Assembly (NCBI RefSeq): GCF_029633865.1
Contig: NC_079212.1
Coordinates: 150,753,599-150,817,598 of the forward strand
Direction: 5' to 3'
From: Lampris incognitus
Lineage: Eukaryota > Chordata > Actinopteri > Lampriformes > Lampridae
DNA length: 64,000 nucleotides
Part shown: positions 31,289-41,015 of the stretch, one piece after another
Layout of the letters: the number at the start of each line of letters is the position of its first letter
Numbering within the stretch: the first letter of the stretch is position 1
The notes under the pieces: generated by a model
Database searches by the model: none
Told to the model about the DNA's origin: nothing
The model's input: the letters and a program-made list of their open reading frames with translations, nothing else
Translations under genes and position numbers: made by a program

Positions 31289-32282
31289 TAGGTTGGCTAT
31301 CAAGGGGGAAAACACTACAGGGACTGTGGGAACTGAGAGAGCAGGTGCGCGGTTCCCTCTCCCCCGAGCATGGACATCCTCTGGCTGCTACACTTGAAGA
31401 CCAGACCCGGTTGGCTCAACTGGCTTACCTTGCTGATGTCTTTGGCCGTCTGAATGAGTTGAACACGAGCTTGCAAGGTGACGATAAAACTGTTCTTCAG
31501 ATGTTTGATAAAGTTTCAGCATTCATGAGGAAAACTGACCTCTGGTTGAGACGGTGTGAAAAGGGGGATGTCAGTAATTTTCCTCAGCTTAACTCTTGGA
31601 TAGCTGACATGAAACAGAACATGAAGCAGAACATTTTGAAAACTGTAAAAATGCCCCTGGCCAAACTGTCAGCTGAGTTTCAATCCTACTTCCCAGACAC
31701 CGAGGACATGTGTACTAGACATGACTGGATACGCAGGCCAGTCATGCCCAGCAGCATGGATACAGCACCAGAGCAACTCCATGAGAGCCTCATTCACCTG
31801 TCTTCAGACAGTGGCTTCAGACTGAAGTTTTCAGAGACATCACTGACACAGTTTTGGTGCTGTTTGGAGAAGGAGTACCCAGAGCTTGCAAAAGAGGCTC
31901 TCTCCCAGTTGGAGCCATTCGGGTCTACATACTTGTGTGAGGTCACTTTCTCAGCTCTGACACACATAAAGACCAAACAGAGAAACAGACTTCAAGAGCG
32001 AGGTAGCATTACAGCTGTTGCCACTATTCAACCCAGGTTACAGAAACTCATGAGCGGCAGACAAGTACAAGTGTCTCACTAACGGTTACACAGCACACCT
32101 CACCACACATGAACTTTTCACCACACCACACCCAAGTGGCACACAAACAGTGAGGATGCTTTGCTTTGAAAACACACACACCATCTGCCTCTACAGACAA
32201 AACTAAGACTTAACTATACAATATCCATTGAGATTTCATACTTATGTTTGTTTTTGTTCTTGCAGAGTGCATAAAAATTCTG

Positions 32283-32655
32283 TTGTTACATATATCTGAA
32301 AGTTACTGAATACATATTCTGTTTTGTTACATATATCTGAAAGTTACTGAATACATATTCTGTTTTGTTACATATATCTGAAAGTTACTGCATACATATT
32401 CTGTTGTTACATATATCTGAAAGTTACTGAATACATATTCTGTTTTGTTACATATATCTGAAAGTTACTGAATACATATTCTGTTTTGTTACATATATCT
32501 GAAAGTTACTGAATACATATTCTGTTTTGTTACATATATCTGAAAGTTACTGCATACATATTCTGTTGTTACATATATCTGAAAGTTACTGAATACATAT
32601 TCTGTTTTGTTACATATATCTGAAAGTTACTGAATACATATTCTGTTTTGTTAAC
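32283..32655 (+). repeat. 41-bp tandem repeat in hAT 3' region
   Basis: Nine copies of gttacatatatctgaaagtt plus actgaatacatattctgtttt, two of them 39 bp long through loss of tt. A final degenerate copy follows. Confidence 0.93.
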
Positions 32656-32850
32656 TATATCTAAGTTACAACTGAAAGCTCTTATTTTTGCCCCAAAGAG
32701 TGAATAAATGCTATAATGCAATTTAAAATGCAGTTTCTACTGTTTCTATCAAATTGCAACCCCCCTCCCCCAAGATCAGGTGGAGGGGTCCTCAGGGTAG
32801 ATCAAAAATACGCAGGGGGTCCAGGACCCCAAAAAGGTTGAGAACCACTG

Positions 32851-32970
32851 CTGTAAGGTGTCCTTGAGTGCTCTGAAAGGCGCCCACAAATAAAATGTAT
32901 TATGATAATGATGATTATTATTATCATCATCATTATTATCATCATCATCATCATCATCATTGTTATTATA
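32851..32970 (+). mobile_element. LINE 3' end, right half, with (ATT/ATC)n tail
   Basis: Resumes the LINE tail broken by the hAT at 21495 (see that entry). The tail is an att/atc microsatellite from about 32905 to 32965. Confidence 0.55.
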
Positions 32971-32994
32971 ATTTCTTTCATGTTTCCTGTTTTA

Positions 32995-33655
32995 CATCCT
33001 GTACAGCCGGGTCCAAACTATGGACCTGAGGCACTGTAGGGCAGATGTCACTTGATTGACAGTACTCGTAGTAATATGTGGGCTGTTCCGAGGAGGGCGA
33101 TCTTCAGGACTGCACAGATGTTGATGTTTCCTGGGATACGGTTGGTGAACTTTTCCATTCCTTTCTTCGTGAGTCTTAGAACTCCGATGACCACTGGTGT
33201 TGTTTCGGTGTTCATACCCCACATCCTGTTGATTTCAGTCTCCAGGCCTTTGTACTTGGTCAGCTTCTCTGTGACTTTCACTGAGGTGTTTTTTTTCGGA
33301 TGGTGTTGCCATGTTGATGAGCATGCACTTCTTTTGCTTCCTGTCCTTGATAATGATGCCGGGCTTGTCGGCTTTTATCTCTCTGTCAGTGTGGATGGGC
33401 GTGTCCCAGAGGATGGTGACGTCATTGTTTTCAGTGACCGTTCTTGGCTGATATTCGTACCACTTCTCAGTCGTCTTGATCTTGTAACTCCTGCAGATCT
33501 TCCAGTGCAGGTATGCTGCTGCCTTGTTGTGCCTGTACATGTACTCGGTCTTTGCCAGTTCCGGGCAGCCTGAGACAATGTGGTCGATGGGTTCTTCGTA
33601 CATTCCACAGATTCTGCATTTTGGGTCTGTTCCATCTTTGATGATGCGATATTAC
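32995..33655 (-). mobile_element. R4/Dong-like LINE, C-terminal endonuclease part
   Basis: The minus strand from 33655 encodes RIIKDGTDPKCRIC, the zinc-finger-like EEPIDHIVSGCPELAKTEY, HNKAAAYLHWKICRSY, then the restriction-like endonuclease block TILWDTPIHTDREIKADKPG and IIIKDRKQKKCMLI. It ends with YKGLETEINRMWGMNTE and IPGNIN...LLGTAHIL. The order and motifs match LINEs with a C-terminal restriction-like nuclease of the R4 clade. It continues the RT part at 36251-37356 after removal of an L2 insertion. Two frame changes are visible near 33260-33300. Confidence 0.75.
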
Positions 33656-36250
33656 ATTACATTACATTACAGTTATTTAGCCGACGCTTTTATCCAAAGC
33701 GACTTACAATAAGTGCATCATTTAACGTAGGAAATCAGGAGAACTACTAGTCATCAGAGGTCATAAGTGCATCCAAACAAGCATCTAAGAGCAAAACCAG
33801 TGCTAAAGTAAAAGCGCAAGAAAGAGTTTTTTTTTTTAAATGAGTGAATACAATAAGTGGTAAGAGCAAGTAACAGGGTAGTAGTTCTTGAAGAGGTGAG
33901 TTTTCAACCTGCGTTGAAAGATGGGCAGCGACTCGGCTGTCCTGACATCAGTGGGGAGTTCATTCCACCACTGTGGGGCCAGGACAGAACAGAGCCGTGA
34001 CCGGGTCGATCGGCAGTAGGGGCCTCTGAGTGACAGGGCAACTAGGCATCCCGAGGCAGCAGAGCGAAGTGGTCGGGCGGGGGTGTAGGGCTTGACCATG
34101 GCCTGGAGATAGGAGGGAGCTGTTCCTTTCTCTGCCCTGTAGGCCAGCACCAGAGTCTTAAACTGGATGCGAGCAGCTACTGGGAGCCAGTGTAGGGACA
34201 TGAGAAGGGGAGTTGTGTGGGAGAACTTAGGGTGGTTGAACAACAGACAAGCTGCAGCTTTCTGAACAAGCTCCAGAGGTCTGATGGCCGACGCCGGGGC
34301 GCCAGCAAGGAGAGAGCTGCCGTGGTCCAGCTGGGAGATGACCAGAGCCTGGATGAGCACCTGTGCCGTCTCGTCGGTGATGAATGAGAAAATTCTCCTG
34401 ATGTTATAGAGGAGAAATCTGCAGGAGCCAGCAACCAATGCAACGTTTGCAGCAAACGACAGTTGGTCGTCCAGGATCACACCCAGATTCCTCACAGTCC
34501 AAGTTGGCGTCACCACGGTGTTGTCAATGGTGATGGCCAGGTCTCGGTGCGGGCAACCTTTCCCCAGGAGGAACATCGGCTCTGTCTTGTCCAGATTGAG
34601 CTTCAGGTGGTGTGTCGCCATCCACTCCGAGATGTCAGTCAAGCACGCAGCAATGCGTGTCTCTACTTGTGTGTCAGAGGGAGGAAAGGACAAGATCAGC
34701 TGGGTGTCATCAGCATAACAATGGAAAGATAAGTCATGGGAGCGAATAACACAACCCAGGGATGTCGTGTACAGGAAGAACAGGAGAGGGCCCAGAACAG
34801 AACCCTGTGGAACGCCTGTAGTCAGTCTGCGAGGCTCTGACACAGATCCTCTCCATGTCACCTGGGAGGAGCTACCCGTCAGGTAGGATGCAAACATTGA
34901 GAGTGCAGAGCCTCTGACACCCTGCCCCTTGAGGTTAGAGAGGAGGATCTGGTGGTTCATTGTGTCGAACGCAGCTGACAGGTCCAGGAGTATCAGGACA
35001 GAGGAGAGAGAGTTTGCTCTCGCAGAGTGCAGCGATTCTGTCACTGCAAGGAGGGCCGTCTCTGTCGAGTGGCCCACCCTGAACCCAGACTGGTTGGGGA
35101 CCAGGAGGTTGTTCTGGTGGAGGTACAAAGAAAGTTGGTTAAAGACAGCACATTTGAGGGTTTTGGATAGAAAGGGTAGAAGGGAAACCGCTTTGTAGTT
35201 GTTGACGTCAGAGGGGTTAAGTGATGGTTTCTTGAGAAGGGGGGTGACTAGCAGTCTTGAAGGCAGATGGAAAGCATCCTGCCTGGAGGGAGGTGTTGAT
35301 GAGGTGACTTAGAAAGAGAAGGAGTTCAGGTGCTATAGACTGAAGAAGAGGGGAGGGACCGGGTCCAGAGCCCTAGAAAGAGAGAGTTACGTCAATGAGG
35401 GGTCAGAACGCGAGAGGGTCACGTGGTTCATGTAGCCGCCGAATAGTTCCAAACGAAGCTTGGCGAGTCATTTAAATGAACTGCTTAGCCGCGATTTCTG
35501 GTAACTACTAACCAATATTTTCAGATTTTTACATTTATATATAGATATAGATGTATTCCAATGTGACACATATTCTATGAGCATGTGTAGGAATTGACGA
35601 GCTGTCATGCTTTAAATTACATCGTTAATTTGATTCAAACGTGCTTGTAAAATGGTCATTATTAAAATGTCAACCATAGCTTCTTACCTGTAAATTAAAC
35701 TTTGATTAATGCGAGAAACATACCTTCGCCATAGAAATCCTATTGCCCCGGGTCGCACTGTTTGGAACTATCCGGGGCTCCCATGATCCGCCATTGCAGT
35801 TAAATAATTTGCCCATTGACGTCTACGGAGTTGACATAACTCTCTCTTTCTAGGGCTCTGACCGGGTCAAGGGAGCATGCGGTAGGGCGACTGGATGTGA
35901 TGAGGTTGAGGACCTCGTCGGGGGAGAGAGGAGCGAGGTGGGATAGGGTGGGACGTGGAGAGGTGAGGGAGGGTGCAGAGGGTGGGCTAGTGCAAGGAGC
36001 AATAACTGAGTGGTGAGAAAAGGACGATCTGATGTTGTTTACCTTCGTGTCAGAGAAGTTAGCAAAGTCATCAGGGAGAAGGGAGGAAGTAGGAGGAGGA
36101 GGTGTGGATTGAAGAAGTGTAGAGAAGGTTTCAAAGAGTTTCTTAGGATTAGAGGCAGAGGATTGGATTTTACAGCGATAGAAGGCAGCTTTAGCAGCAG
36201 AAACAGAGGAGGAGAAAGTGGAAAGAAGAGATTGGAAGTTGAGAAGTGAT
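33656..36250 (-). mobile_element. L2-clade LINE inserted in the R4-like LINE
   Basis: A minus-strand element with an (attac)n tail at 33652-33670 and the hallmark 3' UTR ttagccgacgcttttatcca, aagcgacttaca. The RT frame 35128-33836 (430 codons) has NQSGFRVGHSTETALLAV, ILLDLSAAFDTMNHQIL, GVPQGSVLGPLLFFLY and the catalytic YADDTQL near 34700. The C-terminal LAPQWWNELPTDVR and LKTHLFKNY end at 33839. Upstream coding at 35869-36250 (KAAFYRCKIQSSASNPKKLF, then SSRPTACSLDPV) is separated by a 495-bp MITE. There is no endonuclease, so it is 5'-truncated. Confidence 0.85.
35366..35860. mobile_element. 495-bp MITE with 8-bp TSD
   Basis: Terminal inverted repeats of about 25 bp (cagagccctagaaagagaga, gttacgtc at the left, gttatgtc at the right) enclose AT-rich non-coding DNA. 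The 8-bp direct repeat accgggtc lies on both sides (35358-35365 and 35861-35868), as for hAT-type elements. Removing it restores the L2 protein frame (SLDPVPPLLQSIAPEL). Confidence 0.88.
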
Positions 36251-37356
36251 AGGATCTGGTTGCCAGGCTCTGGTCTTGTGCAGCGATTATCACACCCTCC
36301 GTCCCTGCTTTCAGTCCGGTACTCCTCAGCCACTGGTGTGTCTTTTGTTGGTCCACGTCTGCGTCTTTCATTCTTTTTGGGTACTTCCCGTGCATTGCTT
36401 TGTCCTCCCTGGTTTTTTGCAGTTGCCGCTGGCCATGGTGTTTTGCCCTCTGCTTCACTCGTTTGGCATAGATGGTAGTTGCCTCATTTTCTGTTGGTGG
36501 GGTTTCTGGGACATCAAGCTCTTTCTTGAATTGCGCAGCTTCTTTATTGATGGAGTAGATCTGATGTTTTACTATTCGGAGGAGTGGGTCATATGTCCTT
36601 GTCAGGTATGCATCCAGCCCGATAGTGGTAGTCTTGAAGGTCAGTTCGAGCTGGACTACGCCTCGTCCTCCTGAAGCTCTTGGTAGGTACAGCCTGTCGA
36701 CATCTGCTTTTGGGTGGTGCATCTTCTCCATGGTCAGCATCTTTCTTGTCTTGGTGTCTAGTCTCCTGATGTCGTTCAGTTTCCAATGGATGATGTTGAA
36801 GCTGTACTTCACTACAGGTATCGCTAGGGTGTTGATAGCTTCAATTTTGTTAGCCGCATTGAGTTCGCTCTTCAGTACCGTACGCACTCTCCTGTGGTAC
36901 TCTTTCTGGATCTTCTCCTTTATGGTCAAGTGTTGTATGCCGTCTCCTTCCTTCACGCCTTGGTACTTGTATGTGCTATCTTGATCTAGCTCTTTGATTA
37001 CGGTGTCAGTATCAAGGTCTAAGTCTGCAGTCTTGGTAAGTCCTCCTTTCTTGAAAGTGGCTTTGGCACACTTGTCGATTCTGAATTCCATCTTGATGTC
37101 GTCACTGAAGGACTTTACGATGGAGAGTAGACCCTTCTGCTGATTGCCGTCCTTGGTAAACGTCTTGAGGTCGTCAATGTAGAACAGGTGGGTCAGTTTG
37201 CCATTCTGTGATTTGTACCCATAGCTGCTGTTGTTCAGTAGATTGCTGAGTGGTGCTAGTGCAAGGCAAAAGAGCAGTGGTGATAGTGAGTCCCCTTGGA
37301 AGATTCCGCTTCTGATGCTGATCGGTCTCGAGGTTAACGACCCCTCCGCATGATGG
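36251..37356 (-). mobile_element. R4/Dong-like LINE, reverse transcriptase part
   Basis: The minus strand from 37350 encodes SLTSRPISIRSGIFQGDSLS, PLLFCLALAPLSNLLN, the catalytic-position block HLFYIDDLKTF (IDD in place of ADD), GGLTKTADL, KIEAINTLAIPVVKYSFNII, PRASGGRGVVQLE, and GVIIAAQDQSLATR at 36251. This is an R4/R2-type RT with its thumb region. It is 5'-truncated at about 37356 within a small hairpin. The frame is otherwise open for ~360 codons, which is unusually good preservation. Confidence 0.8.
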
Positions 37357-37383
37357 TCCACCCTGAATCTCCATCATGCGGAG
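37344..37383. repeat. 13-bp inverted repeat at the R4-like 5' end
   Basis: ctccgcatgatgg (37344-37356) and ccatcatgcggag (37371-37383) are exact reverse complements with a 14-bp loop, at the point where LINE coding sequence ends. Confidence 0.85.
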
Positions 37384-37432
37384 AAATAAAAATAATAATA
37401 ATGATGATAATAATAATAATGATAATAATAAT
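37384..37432. repeat. (AAT/GAT)n microsatellite
   Basis: aataataat and gatgataat repeats between two minus-strand LINEs. R4-clade Dong elements are known to be associated with TAA repeats. Confidence 0.85.
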
Positions 37433-40400
37433 TGATTGATTTTTTTATTTCGAACATGCTAAAATAACAAAAGAAAATACACAGGCAGGAATACAAGAAC
37501 AAATGGAAATAACAGCGAACATATATTTTGCAAACTCTCTGTAACAACACAAGTAATAACTAGACCATGTTCGAAAAGGGCGTAGGATGAGGTAAAGAAC
37601 TTTTCTGGTCCTACCCCTTTCTTATACTTTACCAATCAAATCAAACCAAAGCAAAACTTTCAAGACAAAACAAAAGTGGAAAAAAGAAAAGAAATGCCAA
37701 TGCATAGAGCTCAACATAAACAAAACAGCACAAGTCAAACAAGGCACCTTACACGTCATGTATCATGTCATGTTATTCCAGACCACCTCTTTGTTCATCT
37801 ATCCTATATCTATTCAATATGTTGTTTTTAAAGAGTTGTTTAAACTTACTTATTGATCTACACATATTCATTTCTTTTGTACAGTTGTTCCATAGACTGA
37901 CTCCTCTGATGGATATACAATGAAGTTTTCTATTTGGTAACTGCTGATTTTTTACTCTGTACATGATTTGAGTTGTTTTGAAGTCAACCAAATCCTTAAA
38001 TTGTAGTGCTTTCAGTTTGATAAAGAGTGGGTTTGTAGGCTCTCTGTAAGTGGTTTTGTCTACATTTCTACGTACATGGCTCTTTTTTGAAGGATATAGA
38101 TTGAATCTGTGTCTTTTTTGTATGTGTTGCCCCACACTTCCACACAGGAGGTGATGTATGGAAGTATGAAGGAGCAGTACAAGGTGTATAGTGCTGGTTG
38201 ATGCAGATCTTTGGCTTTATATAGTATTGCAATTGACTTTGATATTTTTGCTTTAATATACTTTATATGTGGTTTCCAACATAATTTATTGTCTATTATT
38301 ACTCCAAGAAATTTGATTTCCTACACTTTTTCGATTTCTACATCATTTATCATGAGCTTCTTGTTTGAGGTTGTTGACTGATTCCCAAATATTATAAATT
38401 TCGTTTTACTTAGATTTACTGTTAGTTTATTTGAATCAAACCAACTCTTTAGTTTCTTCAATTAATTTCCTACTGTATCCAAAAGTTGCTCCAAGTTGTC
38501 CCCACTGCAAAGTAGGTTTGTGTCATCGTCAAATAAAATTATCCTTAGTGCTTTTGAAACCTCACATATATTATTAATGTACAAAATAAACAACAATGGC
38601 CCCAACACTGAGCCTTGAGGAACTCCACACTTTACCATCATTAATTGTGATTTATAATTATTAATTTGCACATATTGGTTCCTATTATTTAGCTATCTGG
38701 ATAGCCAAGAAAGAGCTACTCCTCTGATTCCATATTTTTGTAGTTTTATTAATAATAAGTCATGGTCAACAGTATCAAATGCTTTATTTTAGATGTAAGA
38801 ATACTCCTACAGCATATTCTTTCTTTTCTATAGCAGTTGTTACCTCTTCCACAAAATCAGCGAGTGCTGATGATTTAGTCCTATTAGTTCTAAATCCATA
38901 TTGTTGTTCACACAGTACATTATGTGTTGTGATAAAGTTTATTAGTTCTAAATCCATACTGTTGTTCACACAGTACATTATGTTTTGTGATTAAGTTTAT
39001 TAGTTCTAAATCCATACTGTTGTTCACACAGTACATTATGTGTTGTGATAAAGTTTATTAGTTCTAAATCCATACTGTTGTTCACACAGTACATTATGTG
39101 TTGTGATAAAGTTTATTAGTTCTAAATCCATACTGTTGTTCACACAGTACATTATGTTTTGTGATTAAGTTTATTAGTTCTAAATCCATACTGTTGTTCA
39201 CACAGTACATTATGTGTTGTGATAAAGTTTATTAGTTCTAAATCCATACTGTTGTTCACACAGTACATTATGTGTTGTGATAAAGTTTATTAGTTCTAAA
39301 TCCATACTGTTGTTCACACAGTACATTATGTGTTGTGATAAAGTTTATTAGTTCTAAATCCATATTGTTGTTCACACAGTACAATGTGTTGTGATAAAGT
39401 TTATTAGTTCTAAATCCATATTGTTGTTCACACAGTACATTATGTGTTGTGATAAAGTTTATTAGTTCTAAATCCATATTGTTGTTCACACAGTACATTA
39501 TGTGTTGTGATAAAGTTTATTAGTTCTAAATCCATATTGTTGTTCACACAGTACATTATGTGTTGTGATAAAGTTTATTAGTTCTAAATCCATACTGATG
39601 TTCACACAGTACATTGTGTTGTGATAAAGTTTATTAGTTCTAAATCCATATTGTTGTTCACACAGTACATTATGTGTTGTGATAAAGTTTATTAGTTCTA
39701 AATCCATATTGTTGTTCACACAGTACATTATGTGTTGTGATAAAGTTTATTAGTTCTAAATCCATATTGTTGTTCACACAGTACATTGTGTTGTGATAAA
39801 GTTTATTAGTTCTAAATCCATATTGTTGTTCACACAGTACAATGTGTTGTGATAAAGTTTATTAGTTCTAAATCCATATTGTTGTTCACACAGTACATTA
39901 TGTTTTGTGATAAAGTTTATTAGTTCTAAATCCATATTGTTGTTCACACAGTACATTGTGTTGTGATAAAGTTTATTAGTTCTAAATCCATATTGTTGTT
40001 CACACAGTACATTATGTGTTGTGATAAAGTTTATTAGTTCTAAATCCATATTGTTGTTCACACAGTACATTATGTTTTGTGATAAAGTTTATTAGTTCTA
40101 AATCCATATTGTTGTTCACACAGTACATTATGTGTTGTGATAACATCATCCAACCTTGAGAAGAATATTGTTTCCAGTATTTTAGAGAATAGTGAAAGCA
40201 AAGAAACAGGTCTGTGTGTGTCTGTCTCCAGCCTTGTATATGGGTATGACTTCAGCTGTTTTCATTTTACATGGGAAAACATTAGTTTTCAGAGATTGAT
40301 TGTATATATACTATGTAGAGGTTTCGCCACACACTCAGTAATATCTTTAACTAGTGACATTTCAATACCATTGCAGTCTGTTGACTTCTTACTCTTAAAT

Positions 40401-40885
40401 CTTTTGGCAATGTCAGTCATTTCTTTTTCATCTGTTCCCTAAAAACAAAGATTCTTTCAGCGGTACATCTTTACTTGCCACGTCATTTCTACAGCCAGTG
40501 CTTGCAATCTCCCCAGCCAAACCAGGACCAACACCAACAAAAAAACCATTGAATTCATTAACGATAAAGGCCACATCGTTGATAGTTTGATTATTTTTGG
40601 TAAGGAAGCAGTTTGGGTATCCAGTGTCCCCCTTTTTATTTTTAATAATATCAGTCAATACCATCCATGTATTTTTTATGTTGTTTTTATTGTCCTCTAG
40701 AAATTTGCTGTAGTAATCCCTTCTGCTGTTTCTCATAATGTTTGTCAGTTTGTTTTTATGTGTCTTGTATTTGTGTTGCGAATTTTTTGTTCTCTTCTTT
40801 AAAAAGTCTTTATATAATACATTTTTCTTCTTACATGAGTAAATAATCCCTTAGTTAACCATGGCTTTTAGGGTAGTAGAGTGTT
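37433..40885 (-). mobile_element. LINE (APE group, clade unresolved) with RT array
   Basis: A minus-strand LINE. From 40885 downward: KPWLTKGL, RNSRRDYYSKFLEDNKNNIK, NTWMVLTDIIKNKK, IVNEFNGFFVGVGPGLA. The RT start ITTHNVLCEQQYGFRTN is multiplied in the 58-bp array. Then come SALADFVEEVTTAIEKKEYA, AFDTVDHDLLLIKLQKYG, CGVPQGSVLGPLLFILYINN, FDDDTNLLCSGDN (catalytic-position block, DDD for ADD) at 38510, and the C-terminal LKALQFKDLVDFKTTQIMYR at 37960. The 3' UTR ends with ttcgaaataaaaaaatcaat at 37433. Stops and shifts are scattered. The overall protein order is normal apart from the array. Confidence 0.75.
38884..40142. repeat. 58-bp minisatellite (~22 copies) inside LINE RT
   Basis: Copies of a 58-bp unit beginning ttagttctaaatccatattg, five of them shortened to ~54 bp by loss within acattatgtg. 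On the minus strand each unit contains CEQQYGFRTN, the start of the RT domain. Flanking LINE coding sequence joins the array on both sides in register (SRLDDVI on one side, RTKSSALADFVEE on the other), so the array is an internal amplification and not an insertion. Confidence 0.95.
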
Positions 40886-41015
40886 TCTCTATGTGAACAT
40901 TATTTGTGTTGTGTTAAATTCTACTAAATCCCTGAACTTCAACACACTTGATTTTAAAACAGCTTGTTGTGTTCACCATATCCTACATCATTAACTGTCC
41001 TCATGGCTCTTTTGT
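40886..41015 (-). mobile_element. LINE C-terminal fragment joined to the 31-bp array
   Basis: The minus strand encodes KRAMRTVNDVGYGEHNKLF then, after a stop and shift, VLKFRDLVEFNTTQIMF. This is the C-terminal block of a LINE related to the neighbour at 37433. It abuts the N-terminal part of that neighbour near 40885, so two LINE pieces are joined head-to-tail. Confidence 0.6.

Larger units (their letters stand above)
29425..32082 (+). pseudogene. hAT transposase relic (BED finger, catalytic core, dimerisation end)
   Basis: The transposase of the hAT, spread over shifting frames. The start MERWLKLEKTD is at 29425. A BED-type finger (CVF, CGEVPSNHAM, HLQRHLSTRH) lies about 29560-29660. SYQVALLIAKANKPYTIAEE is at 29805. 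An in-frame array of MLAETMVDRK with alanines runs to 30575. The core LQLDESTDVNGEAQLVMF (with the D of STDV) is at 30709, and MHCVIHREALA at about 31013. GWLSRGKTLQGLWELREQ is at 31290, and the hAT C-terminal dimerisation block TYLCEVTFSALTHIKTKQRN ends the protein, stop at 32080-32082. Frameshifts lie near 29580, 30600-30650 and 31230, and a G-run distorts the CTDGA motif near 30925. Not functional as it stands. Confidence 0.85.
21496..32850 (+). mobile_element. hAT DNA transposon (ZBED5/SCAND3-like lineage)
   Basis: Terminal inverted repeats cagcgtttctcaacc (21496) and its counterpart at 32836-32850 (cagtggttctcaacc in reverse complement) match at 13 of 15 bases. Both ends are bordered by the 8-bp direct repeat ctgtaagg (21488-21495 and 32851-32858), the target duplication size of hAT elements. 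The total is 11.36 kb, of which 7.4 kb is a nested Gypsy element. The remaining ~4 kb carries a BED-finger transposase relic at 29425-32082 and a 41-bp repeat array near the 3' end. The intact TSD shows it arrived by transposition. Confidence 0.9.

Noticed and set aside
37384..37432. Target site duplication of the R4-like LINE in the TAA repeat
   Set aside because: The repeat on the other side (32905-32965) is att/atc on the plus strand, the complement, and belongs to a different LINE tail.
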